DNA of 64,000 nucleotides from Burkholderiales bacterium (GTDB lineage Bacteria; Pseudomonadota; Gammaproteobacteria; Burkholderiales; Burkholderiaceae_C), in assembly GCA_947474755.1 (NCBI GenBank), contig CANJJE010000004.1, forward strand, positions 1-64,000, in the 5' to 3' direction. Position 1 is the stretch's first letter; each line of letters begins with the position of its first letter. The notes beneath the pieces were generated by a model. The model worked only from the letters and a program-made list of their open reading frames with translations. It had not been told where the DNA came from and did no database searches. Shown here in pieces: positions 35,807-44,226 of this stretch. Made by a program: the position numbers and the translations under genes.

Positions 35807-36232
35807 GTGTTTTTGCGATCGGAATGGCGGCCTGGGCGACGCTGGATCATCTGCGTCATGGGTGCGTTGCTGGCCGGCGCGGTCGGCCCGGCATCAGCGG
35901 CGTGGGTGCGGTTGCGCGGTGATGGCGTGGTGACGGTGTTGGTCGACCCGGCCAAGATCACCCGCAGCACCGGCCGCGCCACGATGTGGAGCGTGATCAA
36001 CTACACCCAGGCCCGCAAGACGGCCGACGGAAGAGAGTTTGTGTCGTCGAAGCAGCAGATCGAATACGACTGTGTCGAAGCGCGCAGCCGTCATCTGGCA
36101 TTCACGCGCCATACCGAGTACACAGGTTTGGGCGAGGTGGTCTACACCAACAATGCGCTGGGAGAATGGACAGCATTGCCACCCGGTTCGGTTGGTGATG
36201 CCCTGCGGGTGTTTGCGTGTCGCCTGCCTTGA
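35807..36232 (+). CDS. Exported surface-adhesin-E-like protein
   Basis: This is a 141-residue protein from GTG 35807, with GAGGAGGGG at a good distance. A signal peptide covers about 1-32 (cleavage near ASA-AW). The mature part has the pattern of the surface-adhesin protein E family: W near the start, a VDPAKI strand, VWSVINY-like WSVINYTQ, a conserved IEYDC, and a closing LPPGSVGDALRVFAC. Two Cys may form a disulfide. Function in this organism is unknown. Confidence 0.7.
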   Translation: MFLRSEWRPGRRWIICVMGALLAGAVGPASAAWVRLRGDGVVTVLVDPAKITRSTGRATMWSVINYTQARKTADGREFVSSKQQIEYDCVEARSRHLAFTRHTEYTGLGEVVYTNNALGEWTALPPGSVGDALRVFACRLP

Positions 36233-36293
36233 ACTCGCCTCGTGACGCACAGCCCGACTTGATCTTTCGCGAACCAACCAGCGTATTCATCCC

Positions 36294-37445
36294 ATGGACA
36301 TGGAACAGGCCATCATCCTGACGATTCCTTTTCTGGCGCTGATCGTCGTGCTGGAAATGGTCGTGAGCATCAAGCGGAGGCGCAAGACCTACCGCACCAA
36401 CGACACCCTGGCCAACCTCAGCCAGGGGTTGATCAGCCAACTGGTCGCCGCGTGCACGCCACTGCTGCAGATCGGTATCTACGCCCTGGTGTTCACGACG
36501 CTGGGCTATCAGGTCGATTCGCCGTTCTGGCACACCTGGTACGGCTTTGCCGTGGCGGTGGTGCTGTTCGACTTCTGTGAATACTGGCTGCATCGGGCCG
36601 GCCATGAGATCGCCATCTTCTGGGCGGCCCACACCGTGCATCATCAAAGCGAGGAGCTGAACATCTGCACCGCGCTGCGCCAGGAAAGCCAGAACGCGGT
36701 GCTGGGCTGGCCGTTCTACCTGCCGATGGCCTTGGTGGGCGTGCCACCGGACATCTTCGGTTTCAGCCTGCTCTTCGTTCAGTACTACCAGATCTGGGCG
36801 CACACCGAGCAAGTGGGCAAGCTGGGCTGGCTGGACGGTGTGGTCACCACGCCGTCGAACCACCGTGTGCACCATTCGGTGAACGATTGCTATGTCGATC
36901 GCAACTACGGCGGACTGTTCGTGCTCTGGGATCGCCTGTTCGGCACCTATGCGGCGGAAACCGAGCGCTGTGTGTTCGGCACGCGCACCCCGCTGCGCAG
37001 CTTCAATCCACTGCGCGCCGTCGTCCAGGTGTATGGCGCCCTGCTGCACGATGCGTGGCACGCGCAGCGGTGGCAGGACAAGCTGAGGGTCTTCGTCATG
37101 CGGCCTGGCTGGCGTCCGGCCGATGTCGCACAGCGCTTCCCGCAGGCGCCATTCGACCCGCAGCGCGAGCGCTACGACCCGCCCGCCACCGGAGCTGCAC
37201 GGGCCGCTGCCATTGCCCTGTTCCTGGCAACTGCCGTGGGCTGCGGCTTCTTCCTGTGGAATGCCGAGACGATGGATACCGCGACCCGGTTCCTCTGCCT
37301 GGCCTTGCTGGTCGTGCCGCTGTGCGGCGTCGGTTGGCTGCTCGAGCGGCGCCCCGGCAACGCGCGGGCCGATCAGCGTGTGCCGGATGCGAGCGAAGGC
37401 GCTTCGCTCGCCTCGTCGATGTCGCCGCTGGGCCGCAGCGATTGA
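36294..37445 (+). CDS. Fatty acid hydroxylase / sterol desaturase family membrane protein
   Basis: This di-iron membrane oxygenase has 383 residues. The histidine clusters are present in order: HRAGH (HX3H, about 100), HTVHH (HX2HH, about 113) and HRVHH (HX2HH, about 191). Membrane segments flank them, and two more occur near the C-terminus (about 300-350). Bacterial members hydroxylate or desaturate lipids, but the substrate cannot be read from the sequence. The following deacetylase is very close. Confidence 0.87.
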   Translation: MDMEQAIILTIPFLALIVVLEMVVSIKRRRKTYRTNDTLANLSQGLISQLVAACTPLLQIGIYALVFTTLGYQVDSPFWHTWYGFAVAVVLFDFCEYWLHRAGHEIAIFWAAHTVHHQSEELNICTALRQESQNAVLGWPFYLPMALVGVPPDIFGFSLLFVQYYQIWAHTEQVGKLGWLDGVVTTPSNHRVHHSVNDCYVDRNYGGLFVLWDRLFGTYAAETERCVFGTRTPLRSFNPLRAVVQVYGALLHDAWHAQRWQDKLRVFVMRPGWRPADVAQRFPQAPFDPQRERYDPPATGAARAAAIALFLATAVGCGFFLWNAETMDTATRFLCLALLVVPLCGVGWLLERRPGNARADQRVPDASEGASLASSMSPLGRSD

Positions 37446-37498
37446 CTGCGGTCGCCGAGCATCCCGCGAGCACGGAGCCCAGGGCCGGCGCCGACGGG

Positions 37499-38245
37499 AT
37501 GGATGCGCCCCATCCCGCCCCGCCCATATCGGTGCTGATGTACCACCAGGTCGGCCGCTTCGCTGAACCCACGCAACACCGCTCCAGCTTTTGCGATGTG
37601 CGGCGCTTCCGGGCCCAGATGGGCTTGTTGAAGACCCTGGGCTGCCGCGTCATCAGCCTGCGCGAAGCCCGGGCCGCGCTGTTCGAAGGCCAGCCGCTCG
37701 CGGGTCGCTCGGTCGTCCTCAGTTTCGACGACGGCTACGAGAATTTTGCCGAGCATGCCTTGCCCGTGATGGCCGAATTCGGCTACCCCTCGGTGCTGTT
37801 CGCTGTGTCGGGCCTGCTCGGTCAGCCGGCACGCTGGCTGAGCAGCGGCGGGCAGGACTCGCCGCTGATGTCGGCGCAGCAACTGCGGCAACTGCGCTCG
37901 GCCCGGGTCGAGATCGGCTCGCATACCGTCAGCCATCCGCGCCTGAGCCAGCTCGGCGCCAACGAGGCCCGGCGCGAGATTGCCGACAGCAAGGCCGCGC
38001 TGGAGCAGTCGCTGGGCGAGGCAGTGGATTTTTTCGCCTATCCCTACGGCGACTACAACCCGGCCGTGCGCGATGCGGTGGCCCAGGCCGGCTACCAGGC
38101 TGCGCTCACCTGCAGCCGCGGCACCGCCAACACCGCACCCAACCGCTACGAGATCCCGCGCAAGGCCATCGCCTACGGCGACGACCTGTTCGGCTTCGCC
38201 TGGAAGCTGCTCGTCAAGAACCGCCGCAAAGACCGCTATGCCTGA
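37499..38245 (+). CDS. Polysaccharide deacetylase family protein
   Basis: This is a NodB-fold (CE4) protein of 248 residues. Motifs are ISVLMYHQVG at the start, SFDDGY (about 79-84, metal-binding Asp pair), HTVSHP (about 143-148, metal-binding His pair) and FAYPYGDYN (about 181-189). No signal peptide is seen, so the enzyme may be cytoplasmic or start further upstream: a TTG at 37442 overlapping the previous stop would add 19 residues. Its end overlaps the next glycosyltransferase by eight bases, and the pair probably modifies a surface glycan. Confidence 0.85.
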   Translation: MDAPHPAPPISVLMYHQVGRFAEPTQHRSSFCDVRRFRAQMGLLKTLGCRVISLREARAALFEGQPLAGRSVVLSFDDGYENFAEHALPVMAEFGYPSVLFAVSGLLGQPARWLSSGGQDSPLMSAQQLRQLRSARVEIGSHTVSHPRLSQLGANEARREIADSKAALEQSLGEAVDFFAYPYGDYNPAVRDAVAQAGYQAALTCSRGTANTAPNRYEIPRKAIAYGDDLFGFAWKLLVKNRRKDRYA

Positions 38246-39329
38246 TCACCCGGCCTCCATCCACGTGCTGGGGGGGCGGCAGTTCGGTGGGGCGGATCAG
38301 TTCTATGTGCGCCTGATCCGGGCCCTGCGCGAAGCGGGGCAGGGCGTGACTGCGATCAACCGCGCGGGCAGCCCCGTGGCGCGGGCGCTGAACGATGACG
38401 ATGTGCCCCAGGTTCATTTCCCGTTTGCCAACAGCTTCGACGCCTGGACGGTGTGGCGGCTGCGCGCGCTGGTCGCGCAGCGCGAGCCTTGCATCGTGCA
38501 GACCTACATGGGCCGCGCGACCCGGCTGACGCGGCTGCCCGCCGCTACCCGCGCCGTTCACATCGCCCGGCTCGGCGGCTACTACAAGATCGACGGCTAC
38601 TACCGCCACGCCCATGCCTGGGTCGGCAACACCAGGGGCCTGTGCGACTACCTGGTGAAGTCGGGCCTGCCCGCTGAACGGGTGTTCCAGATCGGCAATT
38701 TCGTGCCTGATCCGGTCGTGGCCTCGCCGCAGCAGGTGGAAGCCTTGCGCGCCGAATGGACGATTCCCAAAGGCGCCTGGGTGCTGTTCACGCTGGGCCG
38801 GCTGATTGACATCAAGGGCTTCGATGATCTGCTGAAGGCCGCCGCGTTGCTGCCCCGCGAGATCGGCGGCAGGCCGTGGGTGCTGCTGATCGCCGGCACC
38901 GGCCCGCTGGATGCCGAGCTGAAATCCCTCACCGCGCAGTTGCGGCTGGAGAGCCAGGTGCGCTGGCTGGGCTGGCAGGACCCACCCGACGCCTTCTACG
39001 GCCTCGCCGATGTGTTCATCTGCCCGTCGCGCAAGGAAACCCTGGGCAATGTGATTCTGGAAGCCTGGAACCACGGGCTGCCGGTGGTCAGCACACGAAC
39101 CCCCGGCGCGACCGAGCTCATCGACGACGGCACCACCGGGCTGCTCTCGCCGATCGAGGACCCACCTGCCTTGGCTGGGCGTATCCAGGACATGCTGACG
39201 GCCACACCGTCGCAACGCACTGGCTTCGGCGAGGCCGGCCGGCACTACCTGCAGGCGAATTTCAGCAAGCCTGCGATCGTGGGCGCGTATCTGTCGCTGT
39301 ATGACCAGCTGCTGACGAAAGGGCCGTGA
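38238..39329 (+). CDS. Glycosyltransferase family 4
   Basis: This is a GT-B fold transferase of 363 residues. The N-terminal domain has HVLGGRQFGGADQFYVRLIR. The C-terminal nucleotide-sugar domain has LFTLGRLIDIKGFDDLLKAA (about 177), and the EX7E region is read in CPSRKETLGNVILEAW (about 263-278). Translation overlaps the deacetylase by eight bases. Together with the deacetylase it likely acts on a lipopolysaccharide or exopolysaccharide, but the acceptor is unknown. Confidence 0.9.
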   Translation: MPDHPASIHVLGGRQFGGADQFYVRLIRALREAGQGVTAINRAGSPVARALNDDDVPQVHFPFANSFDAWTVWRLRALVAQREPCIVQTYMGRATRLTRLPAATRAVHIARLGGYYKIDGYYRHAHAWVGNTRGLCDYLVKSGLPAERVFQIGNFVPDPVVASPQQVEALRAEWTIPKGAWVLFTLGRLIDIKGFDDLLKAAALLPREIGGRPWVLLIAGTGPLDAELKSLTAQLRLESQVRWLGWQDPPDAFYGLADVFICPSRKETLGNVILEAWNHGLPVVSTRTPGATELIDDGTTGLLSPIEDPPALAGRIQDMLTATPSQRTGFGEAGRHYLQANFSKPAIVGAYLSLYDQLLTKGP

Positions 39330-39428
39330 TCGGTCGCAGGTCAAGCGCTGCTGGCAGATCGTGACAGCGAGGGTGGCACGCGAACCATCAAGTGATAACA
39401 ATGTGCTTCCGTCGGTGAGGTTGAAAGC

Positions 39429-39626
39429 ATGAAAGTGACGATACGCAAGATGGGCAACTCGCAGGGCGTGATCATCCCCAAGCCCATCCTGGCCCAGCTG
39501 GGGCTGATCGTGCTGGACCAGATACGCACCCTGGACCGGACGCGCCTGGTCAAGCGGCCAGGCGCGCTGCGTGCGCCCACCCTGGCCTTGACGTTGCAGA
39601 CATCGCAGGCCATGTTCGCAGCCTGA
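39429..39626 (+). pseudogene. mazEF remnant: MazE N-terminus fused to MazF/PemK C-terminus
   Basis: Residues 1-26 (MKVTIRKMGNSQGVIIPKPI and on) are the DNA-binding SpoVT/AbrB-type half of a MazE antitoxin. Residues 27-65 (VLDQIRTLDRTRLVKRPGAL, then TLQTSQAMFAA) look like the last part of a MazF/PemK toxin. The join is in frame at about 39507. An internal deletion removing the end of mazE and most of mazF explains this. The toxin catalytic core is missing; the DNA-binding half might still repress its own promoter. Confidence 0.65.
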
Positions 39627-39701
39627 AGGGCCAGCCTTGAACGCAGCCGAAACCCGCGCCGAGCACATCGTCTGCGCAAGGGTGACAGAACTGGAGTCAC
39701 G

Positions 39702-40091
39702 ATGACCTCGACCTGTCCGTTCTGCGCTTTGCCGCCATCGCGAATCCTTGAGAACAACGCCCATGGCCTGGTCATTCGGGATGGGTTTCCGGTGTCGCCG
39801 GGTCACACTCTGGTCGTGCCGAAGCGACACATCGGATCGTTCTTTGAGCTTGAGGTCAGCGAACGTGACGACCTTCTAAGACTGCTCGACCATGCCAAAG
39901 CCCAGATCCAGTCTGAATTCAAACCCGATGGCTACAACATCGGCATTAACGATGGCGCTGCGGCGGGGCAAACCGTCGGTCATCTCCACATTCACCTGAT
40001 ACCCCGCTACCTGGGTGACCGACCGGATCCACGCGGAGGCGTTCGGTGGGTGATCCCCGAAAAGGCTGCTTACTGGACGGGCTTGACTTGA
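39702..40091 (+). CDS. HIT family protein
   Basis: This histidine-triad hydrolase or transferase has 129 residues. The N-terminal CPFC pair of cysteines could bind zinc, and the catalytic triad is HLHIHLIP (about 94-101). HIT proteins cleave dinucleoside polyphosphates or nucleoside phosphoramidates. The SBD-HNH nuclease starts two bases after its stop, so the two are almost certainly co-expressed. It therefore may serve the defence island rather than general metabolism. Confidence 0.9.
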   Translation: MTSTCPFCALPPSRILENNAHGLVIRDGFPVSPGHTLVVPKRHIGSFFELEVSERDDLLRLLDHAKAQIQSEFKPDGYNIGINDGAAAGQTVGHLHIHLIPRYLGDRPDPRGGVRWVIPEKAAYWTGLT

Positions 40092-40092
40092 G

Positions 40093-41067
40093 ATGAAGAG
40101 CGAGATTGAAGTTCTGGACGCCTTCGAGAACATCCGCCGCGCACAGCGTGCAGGGGCTTATGCACCCCACAAACCATTGCTGATCCTGTTGGCACTGGCC
40201 CGCGTCCAACATGGCGAACCAAGGCTTGTGGAATTCACGGCCGTCGATGAAATGCTGAAGCAGCTGCTGGCCGAATTCGGTCCAAGCAGTGCAGCAAAGT
40301 CGAGGCACTATCCTTTCTGGCACCTGGCCACCGACGGGGGCGGCGCTCTCTGGGAATTGACTGGCCCGCGGGAGTTTCTGAAGCGTCCCGCCGGAGTCAC
40401 CCCCACCGTGACCGAGCTGCGCACGCACCACATCAAGGGCGGCTTCCCCTTCGACATCGACGACGCCTTGCGCCATGTCCCCGGCCTTTTGGAGGCCGTA
40501 GCTTCCCGCGTGCTGGATGCCTACTTTCCGTTGACCCTGCATGCCGATATTGCGGCCAGTCTGGGCCTGGACCTCGACGGGCCGATCGAAGTTCGTGAGG
40601 CAAGGCCGCTGACGACAGTTGATGCCATCGGACAGCGCCGTCGGCGAGATTCAGGCTTTCGAGAACGCGTGTTGCGCGCCTATGAGTACCGATGCTGTGT
40701 CTGCGGCTTTGACCTTCGGATCGGGCTCACGCCGGCCGGGCTGGAGGCCGCGCACATCCAATGGCATCACGTTGGCGGACCGGACATTGAACCTAACGGC
40801 CTATCGCTGTGCGCACTTCACCACAAGCTCTTCGACCTGGGGGCGTTCACCGTTGAACCGTCGGGGCATCGAGTGGTCTTCAGTCAGCATGCGATCAGCG
40901 GTGACCGAGGCATGGCCGGTGAGCTGCAGTTTCACGGACGTGCGATCTATGCGCCCCAACATCGCGACTTTCTGCCGGCCCACGAATTCCTGGCCTGGAA
41001 CGTGAAGAACGTTTTCAAGGCGCCAGCGCGCCGGCCCATCGCCGCTACACCCCGCGCAAGACGCTGA
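40093..41067 (+). CDS. Phosphorothioate-DNA-binding restriction endonuclease, SBD + HNH
   Basis: The 324-residue protein has the two-domain plan of ScoMcrA-type enzymes. A sulfur-binding domain (about 1-160) has PHKPLLILLALARVQ and YPFWHL. A C-terminal HNH nuclease (about 195-260) has CCVCGFDLRIG, LEAAHIQWHHVGG and NGLSLCALHHKLFD, with all His/Asn and Cys ligands present. Such proteins cut DNA that carries Dnd-type phosphorothioate links. No dnd genes lie in the window, consistent with defence against modified DNA. It follows the HIT gene at two bases and converges with the helicase, overlapping it by 23 bases. Confidence 0.85.
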   Translation: MKSEIEVLDAFENIRRAQRAGAYAPHKPLLILLALARVQHGEPRLVEFTAVDEMLKQLLAEFGPSSAAKSRHYPFWHLATDGGGALWELTGPREFLKRPAGVTPTVTELRTHHIKGGFPFDIDDALRHVPGLLEAVASRVLDAYFPLTLHADIAASLGLDLDGPIEVREARPLTTVDAIGQRRRRDSGFRERVLRAYEYRCCVCGFDLRIGLTPAGLEAAHIQWHHVGGPDIEPNGLSLCALHHKLFDLGAFTVEPSGHRVVFSQHAISGDRGMAGELQFHGRAIYAPQHRDFLPAHEFLAWNVKNVFKAPARRPIAATPRARR

Positions 41068-44000
41068 ACTCACGGAACAGATGGACGGGCAGAAGTGTTT
41101 CCAGCCTCCACACGATGCTCATCGGACGATCGCCTTGCGCGGACTCCAGCGCCACGCGTCCGCAGGCGCGATAGGCGTCGCCCTTGCGCGTGCGAACGAA
41201 GAGCTGGAACTGCCAGCCATTGGTCGCGCTCTCCAGATAGCGCCGCCCGCCGGGCGTGTCCGGTCCTGCGCTGTTTTGCGTCTGCCAGTGAAACCGCTCG
41301 GTGCTGATCGCGTAATCGTGATAAGAGATGCGATCGTGGTAACCCTCGCTCTTGTCGAGCGTGACGAACAGCAGCTCCGTCTTTCGGCTGGGCAACGGCA
41401 ACACGCCGGCCTGGAATGGCGCGCGCCGTTTGGCCGTCAACCATCCGACCGCCGTCAAAACTTCCCGCACGCCATAGCTAGCATGCAGACACAGCGGCGT
41501 ATCTTCGAGTCCAGATACAGGCTTTGCGCTCAGTGTGGCGCGGGCCTGCAGCAGGCCTGACAGCTCGAACAACTCGGCGGCGATGGCAGGGTGACGGCCG
41601 ATGCGCTCGATGAAGGCTTCGGGGCCTGCCGCCTGCTCGTGACGGCCATCGATCTGGTAAGCCAGCATCTGCACGCCAAGCGCATCCTCTGCATCGAGCG
41701 CAGACGAGCGGCATTGCCACGCGTCAACCGCAGTCATCACGTTTAGCCGCTGCGGGTCGTCCACGTGAAGCAGGTCACCAAATCGTCGGCTGAAGTAATC
41801 CTCTTCCGGGCCCGGCTCAGCGACGATCAGGCCGGCGTCGCGCTTCAATGCTGTCCAGCCGCTGCGGCCCTGGCCCGTGCCTGCGCGGTAAACGTCTTCG
41901 AGTTCGAGTGCCTGGTCGTGCAGGAAATCCGCTAAGCGCACGGAACCACGGCCCTTCAGCGCGGCATAGGTCTGCAACTCGGTTTTCAGGCGGCGCCAGT
42001 TCTGCGTCATCAACGCGCGCAGGCCTTGCAGCACCTGCTCTCGCGTCTGGCGCTGCAGGTGGATGTGGCAGCCTGGTGGCAGGCTGCCGAAACCGTTCTC
42101 GACGCCATCCACAAGTTCGCGACGCGACAGTCCAGTCAAGCTCGACAGGAGACGGTCGAACCGGAACTCGGTGCGGTGCTGGCCGACAAAGTCGAGCACC
42201 AGGCAGCTCTCCTTATCTGGTGCCAGGCGCAGACCGCGGCCGATCTGTTGCTGGAACAGCACCGGGCTCTGTGTGGGCCGTAGCAGCAAGAGCGTGTCGA
42301 CCACCGGCATGTCGATACCTTCGTTGTAGAGATCGACGGTCACCAATGCACACAGCTCGCCGCTGAGCAAACGTTGCGGCGCGCGGCGGCGGTCTTCGGG
42401 GTTCGTCGTGCCCACCACGCAGGCGGCCGGCAGGCCTGCACGGTTGAGCCAGTCGGTCATGAATTCCGCGTGTGCGACCGACACGCAGAACACGATGGCG
42501 CGTGAGCGCAGTGCGTTGGATGCCAATCGGCGCCATTCATTGACGACGAGCCGGGCGCGCACATCGTTGCCCGTGACCAGGTTGTTGACGGCGTCGCGCT
42601 CGCCAGGCCTGTCCCAGGGCACCGCAGAAAAGTCAGTGGCATCGTCGCAGGCGTAGTACTCAAACGGTGCGAGGAGCTGCAGGTCGAGTGCATGCCACAG
42701 GCGCAACTCGACCGCTGGGCTGCCGTCGGGCCTTGCATCGAAGTACGGCGTAATTGGCTGCCCGTCGCTGCGCTCTGGCGTGGCGGTCAGGCCCAGCAAG
42801 ACGCACGGGCGAACGGCCTTCACGAAGGCATCGAAACGATCTGCGGCAAGCCGGTGGCATTCGTCCACAACGACGGTGTGCCAGTGCGCTGCACCGACGG
42901 TGGCCACCAGGTCGTTGCTGGTCACGCTGTCGATGGTGGCGAAAACGTGGTCCCAGCGTTCGGGCCGGTGGCCGCCGGTCAGCAGCTCGCCGAACTCCGG
43001 ATCGCGTAGCACCTCGCGATAGGTGCGCAGAGCCTGGCGAAGGATCTCCTCGCGATGCGCCACGAAGAGAAGGCGGGGTCGCCCGCCTTCTCTGCGGCAG
43101 GTGTTCCGATAGTCGAACGCCGCGACCACCGTCTTGCCGGTGCCGGTGGCAGCCACCAACAGGTTGCGGTTGCGACCGTGAGCGCGCTCTGCAGCCAACT
43201 GCTCCAGCATGTCCTGCTGGTAGGTCTTGGGTTGCAGGTCGAAAAAGCTGATTGCGCCGGTGGGCTCCCCGCTCAGCGACTCGCGGCCGAGCGCGACCGC
43301 AAGCGCTTGGCGGTGCTCGACGTTGTCGGGGTCGTAGTGCTGGAACTCGCTGTCGGCCCACAGCGTCTCGAAGTGGGCGACAGCTCGGGCGAACAACGCC
43401 TCCTGCGCGCGCTGTGTCAGCTTGACGGTCCACTCGAGCCCACCTGTCAGCGCGGCTCCCGACAGATTGGCGCTGCCCACGTAGACCGAGCCGAAACCCG
43501 TCTTGCGTTGGAACAGCCAGGCCTTCGCGTGCAAGCGGGTGCGACGACCATCAAGCGACACGCGAACCTCGCACCCAGGCAGGCGAGCCAGCTCATCGAG
43601 CGCACGTGCCTCGGTGGCGCCGGTATAGGTCGTCGTGAGGATGCGCAGCCGCGTGGCGCTTTGGCCGTGCGCGCCCGTGGCCGTGATCTGCTGCAGCACG
43701 TCCTGCAGCTTGCGGACCCCCGACACGGTGATGAAGCTGACCAGGATATCCACCTGGTCGCTCGACGACAGCTCGCGGCGAATCTCCTGCAGCAATGAAG
43801 GAGAGCCCTTGCCAGCCGTGAAAAGCCAGGGCACGGCCAGGCCGATATCCGGCGACGGCGGGAACTGCTGATCGCGCCGGACGGCCCGCAGGACTCGCAG
43901 CGGCGACGCCACGAGATCGACGACTTCAGCGGACGGAGAGGACGCGGCCGAGCCCTCTCCGGCATGGAGCCGCTGGCGCAGCATCACCAGCAGTTCGTTG

Positions 44001-44212
44001 ACCAGTTCGAGTTGGCGCCTGGGCTTGTCGGCATCGTCACCCGACACATCGTCAAGGATGGTCGCGAGCTGACGCGTGATGACGTTGGTCAGGAACTCGG
44101 CGGCACCGCCCTTGAGCGCCGACACATCGGCACTGAGCGGATCGAGGGCTGCAAGCGATCGGGCCAGGCCCTCGGTCAGCAACAGGTCATAGAGGCCATC
44201 GGGCAACGTCAT
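41045..44212 (-). CDS. PLD-nuclease / superfamily 2 helicase / DUF3427 fusion protein
   Basis: This is a protein of 1055 residues. In order: an N-terminal helical part; a phospholipase-D-like domain (HAKAWLFQRK and GSANLSG, about 230-255); a DEAD/ResIII helicase with Walker A (AATGTGKT, about 355) and a DECH box (VVVDECHRLAAD); helicase C with QQIGRGLRLAPDKE; and a C-terminal DUF3427 region. I took the second in-frame Met (MTLPDGLYDLL), since the first 14 residues look unconserved. Proteins of this plan occur in defence islands. A type-III-like restriction or DNA-processing role is inference. Confidence 0.87.
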   Translation of the reverse strand: MTLPDGLYDLLLTEGLARSLAALDPLSADVSALKGGAAEFLTNVITRQLATILDDVSGDDADKPRRQLELVNELLVMLRQRLHAGEGSAASSPSAEVVDLVASPLRVLRAVRRDQQFPPSPDIGLAVPWLFTAGKGSPSLLQEIRRELSSSDQVDILVSFITVSGVRKLQDVLQQITATGAHGQSATRLRILTTTYTGATEARALDELARLPGCEVRVSLDGRRTRLHAKAWLFQRKTGFGSVYVGSANLSGAALTGGLEWTVKLTQRAQEALFARAVAHFETLWADSEFQHYDPDNVEHRQALAVALGRESLSGEPTGAISFFDLQPKTYQQDMLEQLAAERAHGRNRNLLVAATGTGKTVVAAFDYRNTCRREGGRPRLLFVAHREEILRQALRTYREVLRDPEFGELLTGGHRPERWDHVFATIDSVTSNDLVATVGAAHWHTVVVDECHRLAADRFDAFVKAVRPCVLLGLTATPERSDGQPITPYFDARPDGSPAVELRLWHALDLQLLAPFEYYACDDATDFSAVPWDRPGERDAVNNLVTGNDVRARLVVNEWRRLASNALRSRAIVFCVSVAHAEFMTDWLNRAGLPAACVVGTTNPEDRRRAPQRLLSGELCALVTVDLYNEGIDMPVVDTLLLLRPTQSPVLFQQQIGRGLRLAPDKESCLVLDFVGQHRTEFRFDRLLSSLTGLSRRELVDGVENGFGSLPPGCHIHLQRQTREQVLQGLRALMTQNWRRLKTELQTYAALKGRGSVRLADFLHDQALELEDVYRAGTGQGRSGWTALKRDAGLIVAEPGPEEDYFSRRFGDLLHVDDPQRLNVMTAVDAWQCRSSALDAEDALGVQMLAYQIDGRHEQAAGPEAFIERIGRHPAIAAELFELSGLLQARATLSAKPVSGLEDTPLCLHASYGVREVLTAVGWLTAKRRAPFQAGVLPLPSRKTELLFVTLDKSEGYHDRISYHDYAISTERFHWQTQNSAGPDTPGGRRYLESATNGWQFQLFVRTRKGDAYRACGRVALESAQGDRPMSIVWRLETLLPVHLFREFSVLRGV

Positions 44213-44226
44213 CTTTGTCCTTGGTC

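Noticed and set aside
39345-39365. Possible tRNA-Arg att duplicate (CTGGCAG...ATCG) at the left edge of the island
   Set aside because: Only about 8 bases match the tRNA 3' end in a row, then indels are needed. No integrase is present in the island, so integration at this tRNA is not shown.
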